Assembly: GCF_900115505.1 (NCBI RefSeq)
Contig: NZ_FOWQ01000007.1
Location: 124,001-188,000, forward strand
Source of the DNA: Geodermatophilus dictyosporus
Lineage (GTDB): Bacteria > Actinomycetota > Actinomycetes > Mycobacteriales > Geodermatophilaceae
DNA length: 64,000 nt
Reading direction: 5' to 3'
Positions 54,444 through 63,566 of this stretch are shown piece by piece. Below the pieces are notes generated by a model, which saw nothing but the letters and a program-made list of their open reading frames with translations, had not been told where the DNA came from and ran no database searches. Both the position numbers and the translations under genes were made by a program. The stretch's first letter is position 1. Every line of letters begins with the position of its first letter.

Positions 54444-55022
54444 GTGCCGGTCGCCGAGCTGCTCACCCGCCACCCCGACGCGTGGCGGCGGGCCACCCGC
54501 GCTCCGTTCCTCGACGCCGTCCGCGACGGCACGCTGCCCGCCGGGGCGTTCGACACCTGGCTGGTGCAGGACGCGCACTTCGTCGCCGACCTGCTGCGCT
54601 TCCAGGCCCGGCTGCTGGCCCGGGCGCCGCGGCCGGCGTCGGCGGTGCTGGCCGCCGGGTGCGTCGCGCTGGTGGAGGAGCTGGCCTGGTTCTCCTCGGT
54701 GGCCGCCGGGCGGGGACTGGACCTCGCCGCGCCCCGGCTGCCGGCCACGGTGGCCTACGCGCAGCTGCTCGACCGGCTGGACGCCGCCGACGCCGGGACC
54801 GCGCTGACCGCGCTGTGGACGATCGAGCGGACCTACCTCGACGCGTGGTCCGCCGCGCTCCCCGGGGCGCCGGGGTACCGCGAGTTCGTCGAGCACTGGA
54901 CCGTGCCCGGGTTCGCCGCGTACGTCGCCGGCCTGGCGGCGGTGGCCGGGGACGCCGACGACGCGGTGTTCCTCGAGGTGACCGCCGCGGAGGAGGCGTT
55001 CTGGGGGATGGCGCTGTCGTGA
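54444..55022 (+). CDS. tenA: TenA-family protein, Glu-type (TenA_E-like)
   Basis: A 192-residue all-helical TenA/THI-4/PQQC protein: FDTWLVQDAHFVADLLRFQ, EELAWFSSVAAGRG, and ALWTIERTYLDAW where the Cys-type enzymes carry their catalytic Cys. The IERxYxxAW pattern and absence of that Cys resemble the TenA_E subgroup, which acts on amino-pyrimidines from thiamine breakdown. GTG 54444 and a leaderless promoter. Coupled to the next gene by a GTGA overlap. Confidence 0.88.
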   Translation: MPVAELLTRHPDAWRRATRAPFLDAVRDGTLPAGAFDTWLVQDAHFVADLLRFQARLLARAPRPASAVLAAGCVALVEELAWFSSVAAGRGLDLAAPRLPATVAYAQLLDRLDAADAGTALTALWTIERTYLDAWSAALPGAPGYREFVEHWTVPGFAAYVAGLAAVAGDADDAVFLEVTAAEEAFWGMALS

Positions 55023-55654
55023 GCCTCTCCGCCGAGCTGTGGGCCGGCAGCGCCGACCTGGCCGGCGCGGCGCTGGCGCACCCGTTCGTCACCGGGATCG
55101 CCGACGGCACGCTGCCGCGGGAGCGCTTCGCCGGGTACGTCGCCCAGGACGCGTTCTTCCTCGAGGCCTTCGCCCGCGCGTACGCGCTCGGTGTCGCGCG
55201 CAGCCGCGACCGCGCCACGCTGGAGGCCTTCGCCGACCTGCTGGCCGGCGTCCGCGGTGAGCTGCGGCTGCACGACGGCTACGCCGCGCGGTGGGGGATC
55301 GACCTGTCCGTCGTCGAGCCGGTGGCCGCCACCCTGGCCTACACCGAGTTCCTGCTGGCCACCGCGGCGCTGGGCGACGTCGGAGAGGTCTGTGCGGCGA
55401 TGACGCCGTGCATGCGGCTCTACGCCCACCTCGGCCAGGCCCTCGTTCCACGTGCAACCGGGCCGTACCGCGAGTGGGTCGACACCTACGCCGACCCGGG
55501 CTTCGAGGAGCTGGCCGCCACGCTGGAGGCGCTGCTCGACCGGCTGGCCGCCGGCACCCCCGCCGTCCGCCGGGCCTACCGGCGGGCGATGGAGCTGGAG
55601 CTCGCCTTCTTCGACGCGGCCTGGCGCGGCGAGGGTAGCGTCGGCGGGCAGTGA
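55019..55654 (+). CDS. tenA: TenA-family aminopyrimidine aminohydrolase, Cys-type
   Basis: A 211-residue second TenA: GYVAQDAFFLEAFARAYALG, LAYTEFLLATAALGDVGEV and AMTPCMRLYAHLGQAL, where Cys is at the position of the nucleophile Cys135 of Bacillus TenA. ELELAFFDAAW at the end holds the conserved acidic residue. It should convert aminomethyl-aminopyrimidine to hydroxymethylpyrimidine for ThiD. Its stop codon lies within the 5' strand of a TPP riboswitch. Confidence 0.9.
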   Translation: MSLSAELWAGSADLAGAALAHPFVTGIADGTLPRERFAGYVAQDAFFLEAFARAYALGVARSRDRATLEAFADLLAGVRGELRLHDGYAARWGIDLSVVEPVAATLAYTEFLLATAALGDVGEVCAAMTPCMRLYAHLGQALVPRATGPYREWVDTYADPGFEELAATLEALLDRLAAGTPAVRRAYRRAMELELAFFDAAWRGEGSVGGQ

Positions 55655-55731
55655 CCGGGGTGTCCGCCGTCCGGCGGGCTGAGAACACACCCGTCGAACC
55701 TGTCCAGGTCATGCTGGCGAAGGGACGTCAC
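55651..55731 (+). promoter_or_regulatory. Intra-operonic TPP riboswitch controlling thiM-thiE-thiD
   Basis: Thi-box elements in order: GGGGTG, GGGCTGAGAACACACCC, TCGAACCTGTCCAGGTCAT and GCTGGCGAAGGGA. P1 pairs GTGAC (55651-55655) with GTCAC (55727-55731). The first arm includes the TGA of the preceding tenA, and the AGGGA near the 3' arm is the only ribosome site before thiM GTG 55735. TPP should block thiM translation while the tenA genes stay expressed. Confidence 0.93.
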
Positions 55732-55734
55732 GGC

Positions 55735-56520
55735 GTGGATGCCGCTGCTCTGACCACTGCCCGTCAGGCGCTCCCGGGCGCCGCACCGCTGGTGCACTGC
55801 CTGACCAACACCGTCGTCCAGACGCTCACCGCCAACGCGCTGCTCGCCGTCGGCGCGGCGCCGGCGATGGTCGACGAGCCGGCCGAGGCCGAGGGGTTCG
55901 CGGCCGTGGCCTCGGCGGTGCTGGTCAACGTCGGCACCGTCAACCGGCGCACCGCGGAGGCGATGCGGCTGGCCGCCCGGTCGGCCGCGGCGGCGGGGAC
56001 GCCGTGGGTGCTCGACCCGGTCGCCGTCGGCGGGCTGGCCTTCCGCACGGAGCTGGCCGACGAGCTGCTGGGCTCGCGGCCGGCCGTCGTCCGCGGCAAC
56101 GCGAGCGAGGTCATGGCCCTGGCCGGCGCCGGCGCGGGCGGGCGCGGGGTGGACTCGACCGCGGCCGCCGACGACGCGCTGGACGCCGCCGTCGCGCTGG
56201 CGGGGCGCACCGGGGGTGTGGTCGCCGTCAGCGGCGCGGTCGACGTCGTCACCGACGGGTCCCGCACCGTCCGGGTGGGCGGCGGGTCGCCGCTGCTCAC
56301 CCGCACCACCGGCGCCGGCTGCGCGCTCGGCGCGCTGGTCGCCGCCTACGTCGCCGTCGCCGGCGACCCGCTCACCGGCGCGGTCGCCGCGCACGCGCAC
56401 GTGGCGCTGGCCGCCGAGGCCGCGGCCGCCGTCGCCGCCGGGCCGGGCACCTTCGCCCCGCTGTGGCTCGACGCGCTCGACGCGCTGACCGACCTCTCCG
56501 CCGCGCAGGTGACCGCGTGA
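55735..56520 (+). CDS. thiM: Hydroxyethylthiazole kinase ThiM
   Basis: A 261-residue ribokinase-fold enzyme that phosphorylates salvaged thiazole alcohol. Marks: [51 protein letters not shown] and [15 protein letters not shown] with the catalytic Cys in the anion hole. GTG 55735 is chosen because any earlier in-frame start would translate the riboswitch. Downstream thiE overlaps by GTGA. Confidence 0.95.
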   Translation: MDAAALTTARQALPGAAPLVHCLTNTVVQTLTANALLAVGAAPAMVDEPAEAEGFAAVASAVLVNVGTVNRRTAEAMRLAARSAAAAGTPWVLDPVAVGGLAFRTELADELLGSRPAVVRGNASEVMALAGAGAGGRGVDSTAAADDALDAAVALAGRTGGVVAVSGAVDVVTDGSRTVRVGGGSPLLTRTTGAGCALGALVAAYVAVAGDPLTGAVAAHAHVALAAEAAAAVAAGPGTFAPLWLDALDALTDLSAAQVTA

Positions 56521-57155
56521 GGCCGCCGTTCGACCCGACGCTCTACCTGGTCACCGACACCGCGCTGGCCGGCCCGCGCGGCGTGCCCGACGTCGTCCGC
56601 GCCGCGGTGGCCGGCGGGGTCACGGCGGTGCAGGTGCGCGACAAGACCGCGTCGTGCCGGCAGCTGTACGCGCTGGCGCTCTCGGTCAAGGAGGTGCTGG
56701 CCGGCACCGGCGTGGCGCTGTTCGTCAACGACGACGTCGAGGTCGCGCTGATGGCCGGCGCCGACGGCGTGCACGTGGGCCAGGACGACCTGCCCGCGGC
56801 CGAGGTCCGCGGGCGGATCGGCCCCGACCGGCTGCTCGGGCTGTCCACCGGGTCCGACGACGAGCTGGCCGGGGCGCTGGCGCTGCCGCCGGGCACGGTC
56901 GACGTCGTCGGCATCGGGCCGGTGTGGACGACGCCGACCAAGCCCGACGCCGGTACCGGGCTCGGCCCCGAGGGCGTCGCCGCGCTGGCCGCGAGGGCGG
57001 CGGCCGGCGGGCTGCGGACCGTGGCGATCGGCGGGATCGACGTCGAGCGGGCGCCGCTGGTCACCGGCGTCGACGGGATCTGCGTGGTGTCGGCGATCTG
57101 CGCCGCCGAGGACCCGGCCGCGGCCGCCCGCGCGCTGCGGGAGGGGACCCGGTGA
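56517..57155 (+). CDS. thiE: Thiamine-phosphate synthase ThiE
   Basis: A 212-residue TIM barrel joining HMP-pyrophosphate and thiazole phosphate. Motifs: [75 protein letters not shown] and VAIGGID. The pyrophosphate-binding and catalytic segments are intact, in contrast to the TenI-like paralogue at 50.3 kb. Confidence 0.96.
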   Translation: MRPPFDPTLYLVTDTALAGPRGVPDVVRAAVAGGVTAVQVRDKTASCRQLYALALSVKEVLAGTGVALFVNDDVEVALMAGADGVHVGQDDLPAAEVRGRIGPDRLLGLSTGSDDELAGALALPPGTVDVVGIGPVWTTPTKPDAGTGLGPEGVAALAARAAAGGLRTVAIGGIDVERAPLVTGVDGICVVSAICAAEDPAAAARALREGTR

Positions 57156-57967
57156 CCCCGGTCGCGCTGACCGTCGCCGGCAGCGACCCCAGCGGCGGCG
57201 CGGGCGTCCAGGCCGACCTGAAGACCTTCAGCGCGCTCGGCGTGTACGGCACCGCCGTGCTCACCGCGCTGACCGCGCAGAACACCCGCGGGGTGACCGG
57301 CGTGCACCCGGTGCCGGCGGCGTTCGTCGGCGAGCAGGTCGGCACGCTGCTCGCCGACGTGACCGTGCACGCCACCAAGACCGGGATGCTCGGCACCGCC
57401 GACGTCGTCCGGGAGGTCGCCGTCGCGCTGGCCGACCGGGTTGCCGGGCCGGTGGTGTGCGACCCGGTCATGGTGGCCACCAGCGGCGACCGGCTGGTCG
57501 ACGACGACGCGATCGCCGCCGTCCGCTCCGAGCTGCTGCCCGTGGTGGAGCTGGTGACGCCGAACGTGCCCGAGGCCGCCGCGCTGCTCGGCGTGCCGCC
57601 CGCGACCACGGTCGACGAGCTGCCCGCGCAGGCCGAGGCGCTACTGGAGCTCGGGCCCGGGGCGGTGCTGCTCAAGGGCGGGCACCTGGGCGGGGCCGAG
57701 AGCGTCGACGTGCTGGCCACCGCGGACGGCGTCGTCGTCACCCGGCGTCCGCGGGTGGACACCTCCGCGACGCACGGCACCGGCTGCACGCTGTCGTCGG
57801 CGATCGCCGCGCTGACCGCCCGCGGCGTCGGCGGGCCGGGGCGCTGGGAGCCGGTGGTCGAGCAGGCCCGCGACTACCTGCACCGGGCCCTGCAGGCCGG
57901 GGAGTCGCTGGGCATCGGCTCGGGCCACGGCCCGGTGCACCACTTCGCCGGCGTCTGGCCCGCCTGA
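57152..57967 (+). CDS. thiD: HMP/HMP-phosphate kinase ThiD
   Basis: A 271-residue ribokinase-like enzyme phosphorylating hydroxymethylpyrimidine twice. Marks: [70 protein letters not shown] and [14 protein letters not shown] with the anion hole. Ends the plus-strand thi operon, overlapping thiE by GTGA. Its C-terminus [10 protein letters not shown] is usual for stand-alone ThiD. Confidence 0.96.
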   Translation: MTPVALTVAGSDPSGGAGVQADLKTFSALGVYGTAVLTALTAQNTRGVTGVHPVPAAFVGEQVGTLLADVTVHATKTGMLGTADVVREVAVALADRVAGPVVCDPVMVATSGDRLVDDDAIAAVRSELLPVVELVTPNVPEAAALLGVPPATTVDELPAQAEALLELGPGAVLLKGGHLGGAESVDVLATADGVVVTRRPRVDTSATHGTGCTLSSAIAALTARGVGGPGRWEPVVEQARDYLHRALQAGESLGIGSGHGPVHHFAGVWPA

Positions 57968-58071
57968 CGCTCGTCGTCCCGGCGACCCGTCGGATCCCGA
58001 GGACGCGGCGCGCGTCCGCGTGCCCGCGAGCCCGCACGTGCTCGGCGTCGCGGTGACCTGATCCGCCCCGG

Positions 58072-58132
58072 CGACGGCGTGCGCCGGTGCACCGTCTCGC
58101 GGCGCGGAACGGTGCCTGCGCGCACGCCGTCG
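58072..58132 (+). terminator. Long two-part hairpin after thiD
   Basis: A 13-bp outer stem (58072-58084 with 58120-58132) continues after a small interior loop into a 7-bp stem (58089-58095 with 58109-58115) and a 13-base loop. It lies 105 bases after the thiD stop in a gap with no gene. It may be an operon terminator or a structured RNA. Confidence 0.5.
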
Positions 58133-58181
58133 GCCCCGGCGGGTCGTCGCGGTCGGCGTCCTGCGCTGGTTGACTCCCCGC

Positions 58182-58352
58182 ATGGTCACGCCGATCCCCG
58201 AGCCGGTCCCGCCGATCGACCCGACCGAGCCGGTGCCCGACGACCCCGGCGAGCTGCTCCCGGACGCCCCGGAGCCCCTGCCGCCCCCGCCGATCGAGCC
58301 GACGCCCGACGACCCCGGTGGAGACCCGGGCGGCGTCCCGGAACCGGCCTGA
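58182..58352 (+). CDS. Small acidic proline-rich peptide, unknown
   Basis: A 56-codon frame: repeated PEPVPP, PDDPGE and PTPDDPGG units, almost only Pro, Asp, Glu and Gly, no Lys or Arg. ATG 58182 is preceded by TTGACT but no good ribosome site. Composition suggests a disordered acidic peptide. Its stop is 25 bases from the convergent mntH stop. Could be chance. Confidence 0.4.
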   Translation: MVTPIPEPVPPIDPTEPVPDDPGELLPDAPEPLPPPPIEPTPDDPGGDPGGVPEPA

Positions 58353-58377
58353 CGGGCTCGACCGGCGGGCGCGGTCC

Positions 58378-59670
58378 TCAGAGCACGAAGCCGATCAGCA
58401 GGTGGGCGTTGAGGGCGATGATCAGCGCGGCGACCACGGAGCCGACCACGGTGGTGACCCGCCGGTTCACCCAGCCGCCCATCAGGTCGCGGCGGCTGGT
58501 CAGCCACAGCAGCGGCACCAGCGCGAACGGGATGCCGAAGCTGAGCACCACCTGCGACCACACCAGCGCGGTGGTCGGGTCGCCGCCGAGGACCAGCACC
58601 GCCAGCGCCGGGGCGAGGGTGATCAGCCGGCGGGCCAGCACCGGGATGTGCCGCTTGAGGAACCCGGCCATCACCACCTGCCCGGCGTGCGTGCCCACCG
58701 ACGAGGAGGCGAAGCCCGAGGCCAGCAGCGCGACGGCGAAGGCCAGCGCGGCGCCGGTGCCCAGCTGCTGGCCGAGGCCGGCGTGCACACCCTCCAGTGA
58801 GGTCACCTCGTCGGCGCTGCCGGTGAACAGCTGCGCGGCGATGACCAGCATCGCGGCGTTGACCAGCCCGGCCATGCCCATCGCCAGCAGCACGTCGAGA
58901 CGCTGGGCCCGCAGCAGCCGGCGCCGTCCCTCGTGGGTGCGCCCGGCGGTGACGACGTCGCCGTAGCGGCCCGGGGTGAGCGCGGAGTGCACGTAGATGA
59001 CGTGCGGCATGACCGTGGCGCCGAGGATGCCGGTGGCCAGCACCAGGCTCTCCGGGCCCTCGAAGGAGGGCACCATCCCGCCGGCGAGCCCGCCGACGTC
59101 GACCCCGGCTCCGACGAGCGTGTAGGCGAACCCGGCACCGATGACCAGCAGCAGCCCGGTGATGACCCGCTCGAAGGGCCGGTGCCCGCGTGACTGCGCC
59201 CCCAGCAGCACGAACGCGACGACGGCGGTGATCAGGCCGCCGATCGGCAGCGGCACCCCGAACAGCAGGTACAGCGCCACGGCGCCGCCGACGATCTCGG
59301 CGAGGTCGGTGGCGATGGCGACCGCCTCGGCCTGCACCCACAGCCCCCAGGTGACCGGCCGGGGCAGCTTCTCCCGGCACAGGGTGGCCAGGTCGCGCCC
59401 GGTGGCCAGGCCGAGCTTGGCGGTCAGGCTCTGGATGAGCATCGCCATGAGGTTGGCCGCGACGATCACCCACAGCAGCGTGTAGCCGAACGAGGCGCCG
59501 CCGGAGAAGTTGGTGGCGAAGTTGCCGGGGTCGACGTAGGCGACGGCGGCGACGAAGGCCGGGCCCAGCAGCGGCCAGATCCGCCGCCGTCCGGTCGGTC
59601 CCGGCGACGGGCGGGGCGTGCCGACGAGCGTCGTCGGCAGGACGGCGGCCTCGGTCTTCGACAGGTACAC
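58378..59670 (-). CDS. mntH: Nramp-family divalent metal transporter MntH
   Basis: Proton-coupled manganese/iron importer, 430 residues, eleven helices. The metal site in helix 1 is DPGNFATN; helix 6 has MPHVIYVHSAL, and the Met that selects transition metals sits in this ATVMPHV segment. KLGLATGRDLATLC is the usual loop before helix 4. GTG 59670 gives VYLSKTEAAVLPT. It is 163 bases from the superoxide dismutase stop on the same strand. Confidence 0.94.
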   Translation of the reverse strand: MYLSKTEAAVLPTTLVGTPRPSPGPTGRRRIWPLLGPAFVAAVAYVDPGNFATNFSGGASFGYTLLWVIVAANLMAMLIQSLTAKLGLATGRDLATLCREKLPRPVTWGLWVQAEAVAIATDLAEIVGGAVALYLLFGVPLPIGGLITAVVAFVLLGAQSRGHRPFERVITGLLLVIGAGFAYTLVGAGVDVGGLAGGMVPSFEGPESLVLATGILGATVMPHVIYVHSALTPGRYGDVVTAGRTHEGRRRLLRAQRLDVLLAMGMAGLVNAAMLVIAAQLFTGSADEVTSLEGVHAGLGQQLGTGAALAFAVALLASGFASSSVGTHAGQVVMAGFLKRHIPVLARRLITLAPALAVLVLGGDPTTALVWSQVVLSFGIPFALVPLLWLTSRRDLMGGWVNRRVTTVVGSVVAALIIALNAHLLIGFVL

Positions 59671-59785
59671 GGGGGCCTCACAGGGCGGCGCGGCGGGGGA
59701 CGGGGGTGGGTGCTCGCTCCTGGTCTGCCCGCCGGGGGTGTCACGGTCGGGCCAGGGCGTGGCCCGCGCGGGCCGAGGTGAGCCT

Positions 59786-59840
59786 GGCCTCAGCGGGCCC
59801 GGGGCCGCGGACGCGGGCGCCCCCGGGACCCGCTCAGGCC
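59786..59840 (-). terminator. Terminator overlapping the sodA stop
   Basis: Bases 59786-59804 and 59821-59840 form an almost perfect 19-20-bp stem (one mismatch and one bulge) around a 16-base loop. The sodA stop codon (59834-59836) lies in one arm. It should end sodA transcription before mntH. Confidence 0.75.
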
Positions 59841-60463
59841 GCCGGGACGATGAGCCCGGCCGTGGCCGTGCGCGCCGTGGTGAAGCGGGTGGTGACGTCG
59901 GCCCAGTTGACGACGTTCCACCAGGCCGCGACGTAGTCGTTCTTCACGTTGCGGTACTGCAGGTAGAACGCGTGCTCCCACATGTCGAGCATCAGCAGCG
60001 GCACCAGGCCGACGGTGAGGTTGCCCTGGTGGTCGTGGAGCTGGCAGATGAGCAGCTTCTGGCCCACCGAGTCCCACGCCAGGATCGACCAGCCCGAGCC
60101 CTGCACGCCGCCGGCGACGGCGGTGAAGTGGGCCTGGAAGGCCTCGAAGGAGCCGAACTGGTCGTCGATGGCCGCGGCCAGCTCGCCGTCGGGGCGCTCG
60201 CCGCCGTCGGGGCTCATGTTGGGCCAGAACACCGAGTGGTTGACGTGCCCGCCCAGGTTGAACGCCAGGTTCTTCTCGTGCAGGTTCGCCGTGCCCAGCG
60301 AGTCGTTCGCCCGCGCCTCGGCGAGCTTCTCCAGCGCGGTGTTCGCCCCGGTGACGTAGGTCTGGTGGTGCTTGTCGTGGTGCAGCTGCATGATCTCGCC
60401 GGAGATGTGCGGCTCCAGGGCCCCGTAGTCGTAGGGCAGGTCGGGGAGCACGTACTCGGGCAT
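59834..60463 (-). CDS. sodA: Iron/manganese superoxide dismutase
   Basis: A 209-residue Fe/Mn SOD. Metal ligands His28, His76, Asp160 and His164 are in [14 protein letters not shown] and [12 protein letters not shown], with the same numbering as the mycobacterial enzyme. At residue 145 it has His (HDHQGN) as in iron-using mycobacterial SodA, not the Gln of manganese forms, so iron or cambialistic use is likely. ATG 60463 follows GGAGGGAACCCC. The product has no signal peptide. Confidence 0.96.
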   Translation of the reverse strand: MPEYVLPDLPYDYGALEPHISGEIMQLHHDKHHQTYVTGANTALEKLAEARANDSLGTANLHEKNLAFNLGGHVNHSVFWPNMSPDGGERPDGELAAAIDDQFGSFEAFQAHFTAVAGGVQGSGWSILAWDSVGQKLLICQLHDHQGNLTVGLVPLLMLDMWEHAFYLQYRNVKNDYVAAWWNVVNWADVTTRFTTARTATAGLIVPAA

Positions 60464-60652
60464 GGGGTTCCCTCCGTCGGGATGGCTGGACGCCCGTCGT
60501 CCTGCCCGCCCGGGGTGACACGGCAGGGCCGACCCGTGGCCCCCGGGGGCCACCCGGTCGGACGTGTGTCGCGTCATCGGGTGCCGAGGGGTCGCGGCCC
60601 GAGGTCCGGGGCATGCAGGAGGGGACCGCACTCGCGACCCCCGGGAGTCCCC

Positions 60653-61456
60653 GTGACCCTGCCCACCGACCGCCCCCTCGCCCTCGTCACCGGCGCCTCC
60701 AGCGGCATCGGCCTGGAGCTGGCCAAGCAGTTCGCCGAGCACGGCTTCGACCTCGTCGTCGCCGCCGAGGACGCCGAGCTCGACGCCGCCGCCGAGACCC
60801 TGCGCGCGATGGGCGCGCACGTCTCCCCGGTGCGCGGCGACCTCACCCGCTACGAGGACCGGGAGCTGCTGGTCACCGCCGTCCGGGGGTCGGGCCGCCC
60901 GCTGGCCGCCGCGGCGATCAACGCCGGCGTGGGCGTCGGCGGGGCGTTCACCGACACCGACCTCGACGCCGAGCTGGGCATCGTGGCGCTCAACTGCGGG
61001 TCGACGGTGCACCTCGCCAAGCGGGTGGCCCAGGACATGGCCGCCCGCGGCGAGGGCCGGATCCTGTTCACCTCGTCGGTGGCCGCGCAGGCGCCGCAGC
61101 CGTTCCAGGCCGTCTACGGCGCCAGCAAGGCGTTCGTCCAGCACCTGTCCCTGGCGCTGCGCGAGGAGCTCTCCGACCGGGGCGTCAGCGTCACCGCCCT
61201 GCTGCCCGGGCCCACCGACACCGAGTTCTTCGACCGCGGCGACCTCACCGACACCCGGATGGGTGCCACCGACGCCAAGGACGACCCCGCGCAGGTCGCC
61301 CGCCAGGGCTTCGAGGGGCTGATGAAGGGGGAGGCGTCGGTGTTCGCCGGGTCGCTGGCCAGCAAGGCGATGGGCCGGCTGTCGGCGGTGACGCCGGGCA
61401 ACGTGGCCGCGAAGCTCAACCGGGTGATGACCGAGCCGGGCTCCGCGGACGGCTGA
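60653..61456 (+). CDS. Short-chain dehydrogenase/reductase
   Basis: A 267-residue classical SDR: NAD(P) motif TGASSGIG near residue 13, NAG replaced in context by AAINAGVG, Ser in LFTSSVAA and catalytic YGASK. A loop [16 protein letters not shown] follows. The substrate is unknown; the pattern resembles the SDR group found with stress and lipid genes. GTG 60653 gives [14 protein letters not shown] and follows CCGGGAGTCC. The GNAT gene begins 15 bases after its stop. Confidence 0.9.
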   Translation: MTLPTDRPLALVTGASSGIGLELAKQFAEHGFDLVVAAEDAELDAAAETLRAMGAHVSPVRGDLTRYEDRELLVTAVRGSGRPLAAAAINAGVGVGGAFTDTDLDAELGIVALNCGSTVHLAKRVAQDMAARGEGRILFTSSVAAQAPQPFQAVYGASKAFVQHLSLALREELSDRGVSVTALLPGPTDTEFFDRGDLTDTRMGATDAKDDPAQVARQGFEGLMKGEASVFAGSLASKAMGRLSAVTPGNVAAKLNRVMTEPGSADG

Positions 61457-61470
61457 GGCACGATGGCCGG

Positions 61471-62400
61471 GTGCTGCCCGGTCCCGCCGTCGTCGAGGCC
61501 GGCCCGATGCGGCTGCGTCCCTGGCGGGACGACGACGTCGACGACGTGTGGGCCGCGCAGCAGGACCCGGCCGTGCGGCTGTGGGCCGGGGGAGTGGCGT
61601 CGCGGGAGGAGACCGCCGGGCTGCTGGCCCGGCTGACCAGCCGGCCGGACCGGGTGTCCTGGGCGGTCGCCGACGCCGCCTCCGGCGCGTTCCTCGGCTC
61701 GCTGACCCTGCACTCGGTCGACGTCGTCGCCGGCCACGCGCAGGCCGGGTACTGGACCGTGCCGGCCGCGCGGGGTCGCGGAGTGGCCGCCCGGGCCCTC
61801 GACGCCGCCCGCTGGGGGTTCGCGACGCTGCCGGTGGACCGGGTGGAGCTGTTCCACGCGGCGGAGAACGAGGCGTCGGCGCGGGTGGCGGCCAGGGCCG
61901 GGTCCACCCTCGAGGGCCGGCTGCGCCGCTCCTACCGGTACGGCGACGGGCGCGAGCACGACGAGCTGGTGTGGGCGCGGCTGGCCGACGACGACGTCCC
62001 CGACCTCGGCCCGACCAGCTCCTGCAGCCGGTGGGCCCCACCTGCCACGGACCGCGCCGATCCCGCCCGTCGTGCGTCCGGGGCGACCGGGGCGGCGGGT
62101 CGGCGTAGAGGTGCTCCAGCCAGGCGCCCCCGACGGCCGCGGAGCCGCACGGCCGCGGTCACCGGTGGGCCGGGGGAGGGACGTCGGCCAGCACCCGGCC
62201 GCCCGCGCGCAGGCCGGCGCCGATCAGCCGGCGCAGCGCGACGACGGCGGCCGCGGTGGCGATCGAGGTCCAGGTCGGCTCGGCGGCCAGCCGCAGCAGC
62301 CCGGCCGCCAGGAGCAGGTCGAGCAGCACCCCCAGCGCGAGGGCCGGCCGCCGGGTGGCGACCAGGGCGACCGCGCCGGCGAGCAGGGCCAGGCCGCTGA
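61471..62400 (+). CDS. GNAT acetyltransferase with runaway C-terminus
   Basis: GNAT domain in residues 12-175: [20 protein letters not shown] opening, the acetyl-CoA segment [21 protein letters not shown] and [19 protein letters not shown] of the RimJ/RimL group. After [13 protein letters not shown] the reading frame has no stop and runs 130 residues of Arg/Pro/Ala sequence that overlaps two-thirds of the opposite-strand gene at 62159-62443. A stop in another frame exists at 62106-62108, so a frameshift is likely. GTG 61471 or ATG 61507 may start. Confidence 0.75.
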   Translation: MLPGPAVVEAGPMRLRPWRDDDVDDVWAAQQDPAVRLWAGGVASREETAGLLARLTSRPDRVSWAVADAASGAFLGSLTLHSVDVVAGHAQAGYWTVPAARGRGVAARALDAARWGFATLPVDRVELFHAAENEASARVAARAGSTLEGRLRRSYRYGDGREHDELVWARLADDDVPDLGPTSSCSRWAPPATDRADPARRASGATGAAGRRRGAPARRPRRPRSRTAAVTGGPGEGRRPAPGRPRAGRRRSAGAARRRRPRWRSRSRSARRPAAAARPPGAGRAAPPARGPAAGWRPGRPRRRAGPGR

Positions 62401-62443
62401 CGAGGAGCGCCAGCGTGCCGGGCAGCGGTCCGAGCGAGGTCAC
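62159..62443 (-). CDS. Small membrane protein
   Basis: 94 residues with three hydrophobic helices ([43 protein letters not shown], and a weaker [14 protein letters not shown]). It is coupled to the DUF1622 gene by a GTGA overlap and probably forms part of a membrane complex with it. Family not recognised. Confidence 0.7.
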   Translation of the reverse strand: MTSLGPLPGTLALLVSGLALLAGAVALVATRRPALALGVLLDLLLAAGLLRLAAEPTWTSIATAAAVVALRRLIGAGLRAGGRVLADVPPPAHR

Positions 62444-62838
62444 GCGGTCCGTCCCGGGGACTCCGGTGCGGCGGGGTCGGGGGTCGCCTCCCGGGCCTCC
62501 TCGGCCACCTGCCGGCGCTCCTCGGCGATCTCCCTGGACAGGAAGTAGTTCAGCGCCGTCCGGATCGCGGCGACGGCGGCCAGCTGGCCGAGCTCGCGGA
62601 AGCTGGGCGCCACCGCCGTCCGCAGCACGTCGCTGGCCAGCTGGAACTCCAGGCCGAGCGCGAGGAACCGGCCGAGGGTCAGCCGCACCGGCACGAAGGC
62701 GCGCGACCCGTGGCCCCGCACGCCCACCCAGACGAAGCGGGCGAAGGCCCACACCGCCCCGACCAGGATGACGGCGGCCCCGCAGGCCTCGACGACGGTG
62801 ACCAGGACGCCGACGACCTCGGCGAGCAGCTCCTCCAC
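62440..62838 (-). CDS. DUF1622 membrane protein
   Basis: A 132-residue protein matching DUF1622: an N-terminal helix (VVGVLVTVVEACGAAVILVGAVWAF), then FVPVRLTLGRFLALGLEFQLASDVLRTAVAPSF, and the C-terminal ALNYFLSREI motif with conserved Asn-Tyr. Function unknown; members may be small channels or transport subunits. Followed and overlapped by the small membrane gene. ATG 62838 follows GGAG-like TGGAGGAG. Confidence 0.88.
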   Translation of the reverse strand: MEELLAEVVGVLVTVVEACGAAVILVGAVWAFARFVWVGVRGHGSRAFVPVRLTLGRFLALGLEFQLASDVLRTAVAPSFRELGQLAAVAAIRTALNYFLSREIAEERRQVAEEAREATPDPAAPESPGRTA

Positions 62839-62867
62839 GGCTGGCGCCTACCCGGGACGGGAGCCGC

Positions 62868-63566
62868 TCACAGCGGGACGGCGAGACCCTCCGGCGGCGG
62901 CGCGTCCAGGGCGGCCCGCACGTCGGGGCGGCCGGGTGCCAGCCCGGCCCCCGCGAGCACGACGTCGCGCACCAGCGCGTGCCACCGGCCGACCGAGCGC
63001 ACCATCCCGTGCCCGCCGGGCAGGGTGAACCGGGCGACCCGCACCCCGGCCACGTGCGCCCGGACGGCGAAGTCGGCCGACAGCCGGGCCGGCACCCACC
63101 GGTCGCCGCGCCCGTGGGCCAGGACGACGGTGCGCCCGCGCAGGTGGCCCACCGGCTCGCCCGGCGGCGTCCACGGGGCCAGCCCGCACACCGCGGCGAC
63201 CGAGGGGTCGTCGCCAGCCCGCAGGACCGCGCGCCCGCCCATCGAGTGCCCGACCAGCACGACCGGGACGTCGCCGTGCCGCTCGCGCACCTGGTCCAGC
63301 GCCCAGCGGACGTCGGCGTGCGCGTCGGCCGCCGCGCCGTTCCAGCCGGCCACCCGGTAGCGCACCAGGTAGGCGTCCACCCCGCGCCCGGCGGCCGCCC
63401 GCGACACCGCCTCCTGGATCGCGCGCATCCGGATCAGCGACAGCGCCCGCTCCCGCGGCGGCTCCACGCTGGCGACGGTGCCGCCGTGCGCGAAGACCGC
63501 CACCGCCCGGGTCGGGACGGTGGCCGGGGTGTGGTCGAGGGCGGGGACCCGGGCGGCGGTCGTCAA
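62868..63566 (-). CDS. Alpha/beta hydrolase
   Basis: A 232-residue hydrolase. The nucleophile elbow is VGHSMGG (Ser near residue 108), the acid region is VLAHGRGDRWV, and the catalytic His is in PGGHGMV. The first third has VAVFAHGGTVAS forming the oxyanion hole. The TTG start at 63566 shares bases with the stop of the next gene (TTGA). Substrate unknown; family resembles dienelactone-like and esterase-type orphan enzymes. Confidence 0.85.
   Translation of the reverse strand: MTTAARVPALDHTPATVPTRAVAVFAHGGTVASVEPPRERALSLIRMRAIQEAVSRAAAGRGVDAYLVRYRVAGWNGAAADAHADVRWALDQVRERHGDVPVVLVGHSMGGRAVLRAGDDPSVAAVCGLAPWTPPGEPVGHLRGRTVVLAHGRGDRWVPARLSADFAVRAHVAGVRVARFTLPGGHGMVRSVGRWHALVRDVVLAGAGLAPGRPDVRAALDAPPPEGLAVPL

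Noticed and set aside
55651..55734. Earlier GTG start for thiM
   Set aside because: It would translate through a TPP riboswitch; the conserved kinase sequence begins after 55735.
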